From the NCBI GenBank assembly GCA_938003715.1, contig CALKYK010000289.1, positions 1 through 5,764 of the forward strand: a stretch of 5,764 nucleotides of DNA, in the 5' to 3' direction. The position numbers were made by a program, and so were the translations under genes. Of this stretch, positions 4,738 to 5,764 are shown piece after piece. The stretch is from an uncultured Gammaproteobacteria bacterium. Lineage in GTDB: Bacteria > Pseudomonadota > Gammaproteobacteria > Steroidobacterales > Woeseiaceae. The notes beneath the pieces are model-generated. The model saw nothing but the letters and a program-made list of their open reading frames with translations. It ran no database searches and had not been told where the DNA came from. Numbering within the stretch: position 1 is the stretch's first letter; the number at the start of each line of letters is the position of its first letter.

Positions 4738-5507
4738 AGCGCGCACTTTTTCTTACGCTGCTGCTCGCAGGCTGTTCGGGCGGCGGCGAGGAGTGGATAC
4801 CGCTGTTCGACGGCGAAACGCTGGACGGCTGGACGCCGAAAATCCGCGGCTACCCGCTTGGCGACAACTTCGCCGACACGTTCCGCGTCGAGGACGGCGC
4901 GATCACGGTCGCCTATGACGGCTACGAGACCTTCGACGACCGCTTCGGCCACCTGTTCTTCGAATCACCCTATTCGCACTACCGGCTGCGCCTGGAATAC
5001 CGGTTCTTCGGCGAACAGGCAGCGGGCGGCCTCGACTGGGCGTGGCGCAATAGCGGCGTGATGTTCCATTCGCAGGAACCGACGACGATGCCGGATGCGC
5101 AGGACTTCCCGATTTCGATCGAGTTCCAGATGCTCGGCGGCCGGGACCACGGCGAGCCGCGTCCGACCGCGGCAATGTGTTCGCCCGGTACCGAAGTCGA
5201 CATCGACGGTGTGCGGGCCGACCGCCACTGCGTGCCCGCGGCTGCACCGACGATCGTCGGCGACGACTGGGTCCAGGTGGAACTGCTGGTCGAGGGTGCG
5301 GAACGCGCCGTGCACTACGTCGACGGCAAAGCGGTGATCGAGTACGGCAACCTCACGTTCGGCGGCGGAGTGGTCAGCGGTCACGACCCGGCCATGAAGC
5401 CGGACGGCGAGCCGCTCACCGGCGGCTACATCGCGCTGCAAAGCGAGAGCCACCCGATCCAGTTCCGCAACATCGAGCTGCTCGACCTGTCGTCGGGAAA
5501 ACGCTGA
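4734..5507 (+). CDS. DUF1080 lipoprotein (putative 3-keto-disaccharide hydrolase)
   Basis: A 257-residue single-domain DUF1080 protein, a beta-sandwich glycoside-active family linked to hydrolysis of 3-keto-glycosides. The GTG start is preferred because it begins a compact lipoprotein signal with lipobox LAGC (Cys14); the in-frame ATG at 4671 would add 21 arginine-rich residues and spoil it. The mature protein opens with EWIPLFDGETLDGW (20-33). It continues with DTFRVEDGAITVAYDGY (48-64), FGHLFFESPYSHYRLRLEYR (71-90), WAWRNSGVMFHSQEP (102-116), QDFPISIEFQMLGG (123-136), GDDWVQVELLV (176-186) and GGYIALQSESHPIQFRNIEL (230-249). All are conserved family blocks in the right order. C149 and C166 may form a disulfide. 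It belongs to the long-insert DUF1080 subtype and differs clearly from the two-domain copy on the minus strand. Being translationally coupled to the dehydrogenase subunits, it most likely acts on their product. It ends six bases from the convergent Gfo/Idh gene. Confidence 0.9.
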   Translation: MKRALFLTLLLAGCSGGGEEWIPLFDGETLDGWTPKIRGYPLGDNFADTFRVEDGAITVAYDGYETFDDRFGHLFFESPYSHYRLRLEYRFFGEQAAGGLDWAWRNSGVMFHSQEPTTMPDAQDFPISIEFQMLGGRDHGEPRPTAAMCSPGTEVDIDGVRADRHCVPAAAPTIVGDDWVQVELLVEGAERAVHYVDGKAVIEYGNLTFGGGVVSGHDPAMKPDGEPLTGGYIALQSESHPIQFRNIELLDLSSGKR

Positions 5508-5513
5508 CGCCGG

Positions 5514-5764
5514 CTAGATCTCCACCCAGGCAGCGCCCTGCTCTGAACTCTCGACGGCGGCCTTCACGAAGCGCATACCGCGGATCCCGTCGTCGATGCC
5601 GGGATAATTCTGCTTCGGCGCTTTACCCGCCGCGACGCGGCGCACGTCGGCCATGAAGTCACGGTAGAGGTTGGCGAACGCCTCGAGGTAGCCCTCGGGA
5701 TGGCCGGGCGGGGTGCGGATCGAACTCGCCGCCGCGTTGCCGAGGTAGGCCGCGCCCGCGCGGT
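5514..5764 (-). CDS. Gfo/Idh/MocA family oxidoreductase, C-terminal end (runs off right edge)
   Basis: The last 82 residues of an NAD(P)-dependent oxidoreductase of the Gfo/Idh/MocA family, which oxidise or reduce sugar hydroxyl/keto groups. On the minus strand the frame is open from the right edge to the TAG at 5514-5516. It contains PGHPEGYLEAFANLYRDF, the family's helix with conserved GHPEGY-x-EAF, followed by NYPGIDDGIRGMRFVKAAVE and a short tail ending WVEI. Both blocks are characteristic of the C-terminal domain of sugar-acting members. The N-terminal Rossmann domain, and therefore any Tat signal, lies outside the window, so cytoplasmic or periplasmic location cannot be decided. In keto-sugar clusters such enzymes interconvert the keto-sugar and the sugar, which fits this setting. 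It converges on the DUF1080 gene with only six bases between the stop codons and no room for a separate terminator. Confidence 0.88.
   Translation of the reverse strand, partial: RAGAAYLGNAAASSIRTPPGHPEGYLEAFANLYRDFMADVRRVAAGKAPKQNYPGIDDGIRGMRFVKAAVESSEQGAAWVEI

Noticed and set aside
2329..4746. A very long (805-codon) open frame on the minus strand across the GMC and small-subunit genes
   Set aside because: It mirrors two clearly recognised genes; its translation is rich in Arg, Val, His and Ala without any domain. Such mirror frames are common in GC-rich coding DNA.
1..5764. tRNA, rRNA, CRISPR repeats, insertion-sequence ends, long direct or inverted repeats
   Set aside because: Looked for by eye on both strands and not found; nearly all the sequence is accounted for by protein-coding genes.

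Overview
This GC-rich window looks like bacterial chromosome from a Gram-negative organism. The evidence is four predicted lipoprotein signals (two of them twin-arginine), extended -10 promoter-like boxes and tightly packed genes. The gene set is of a kind found in Pseudomonadota, Acidobacteriota, Gemmatimonadota and Planctomycetota. I cannot place it more precisely without a search; an uncultured relative of one of these groups is my guess.

Layout, left to right. (1) 1-351, minus: the N-terminal part of a nucleoside-permease-type MFS transporter. Its family resemblance stops near base 154, where a different, plus-strand coding-like frame (1-174) takes over, so this edge looks like a rearrangement junction or an assembly join. 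(2) 352-492: divergent intergenic region. (3) 493-1338, plus: a xylose-isomerase-like TIM-barrel protein with a Tat lipoprotein signal. (4) 1362-2318, minus: a two-domain lipoprotein ending in a DUF1080 (3-keto-disaccharide hydrolase) domain. (5) 2319-2400: divergent promoter region. (6) 2401-5507, plus: a three-gene operon of GMC-type FAD oxidoreductase, gluconate-2-dehydrogenase-subunit-3-like small subunit (Tat signal), and a second DUF1080 lipoprotein whose GTG start overlaps the preceding stop. (7) 5514-5764, minus: the C-terminal end of a Gfo/Idh/MocA oxidoreductase that runs off the right edge.

Taken together, the genes read as an oxidative (3-keto) sugar or glycoside catabolic cluster. 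The FAD/Fe-S dehydrogenase pair would oxidise a glycoside in the periplasm. The lipid-anchored DUF1080 proteins and the lipid-anchored TIM-barrel enzyme would then cleave or rearrange the keto-glycoside. The MFS permease would import a product, and the Gfo/Idh enzyme would perform an NAD(P)-linked redox step. Family assignments come from visible motifs; the pathway and the substrate are inference. The unusual points are that nearly the whole cleavage chemistry appears to be exported and membrane-anchored, that the two DUF1080 proteins have different architectures, and that no cytochrome c partner for the dehydrogenase is visible. No RNA genes, CRISPR arrays, insertion sequences or convincing terminators were seen.
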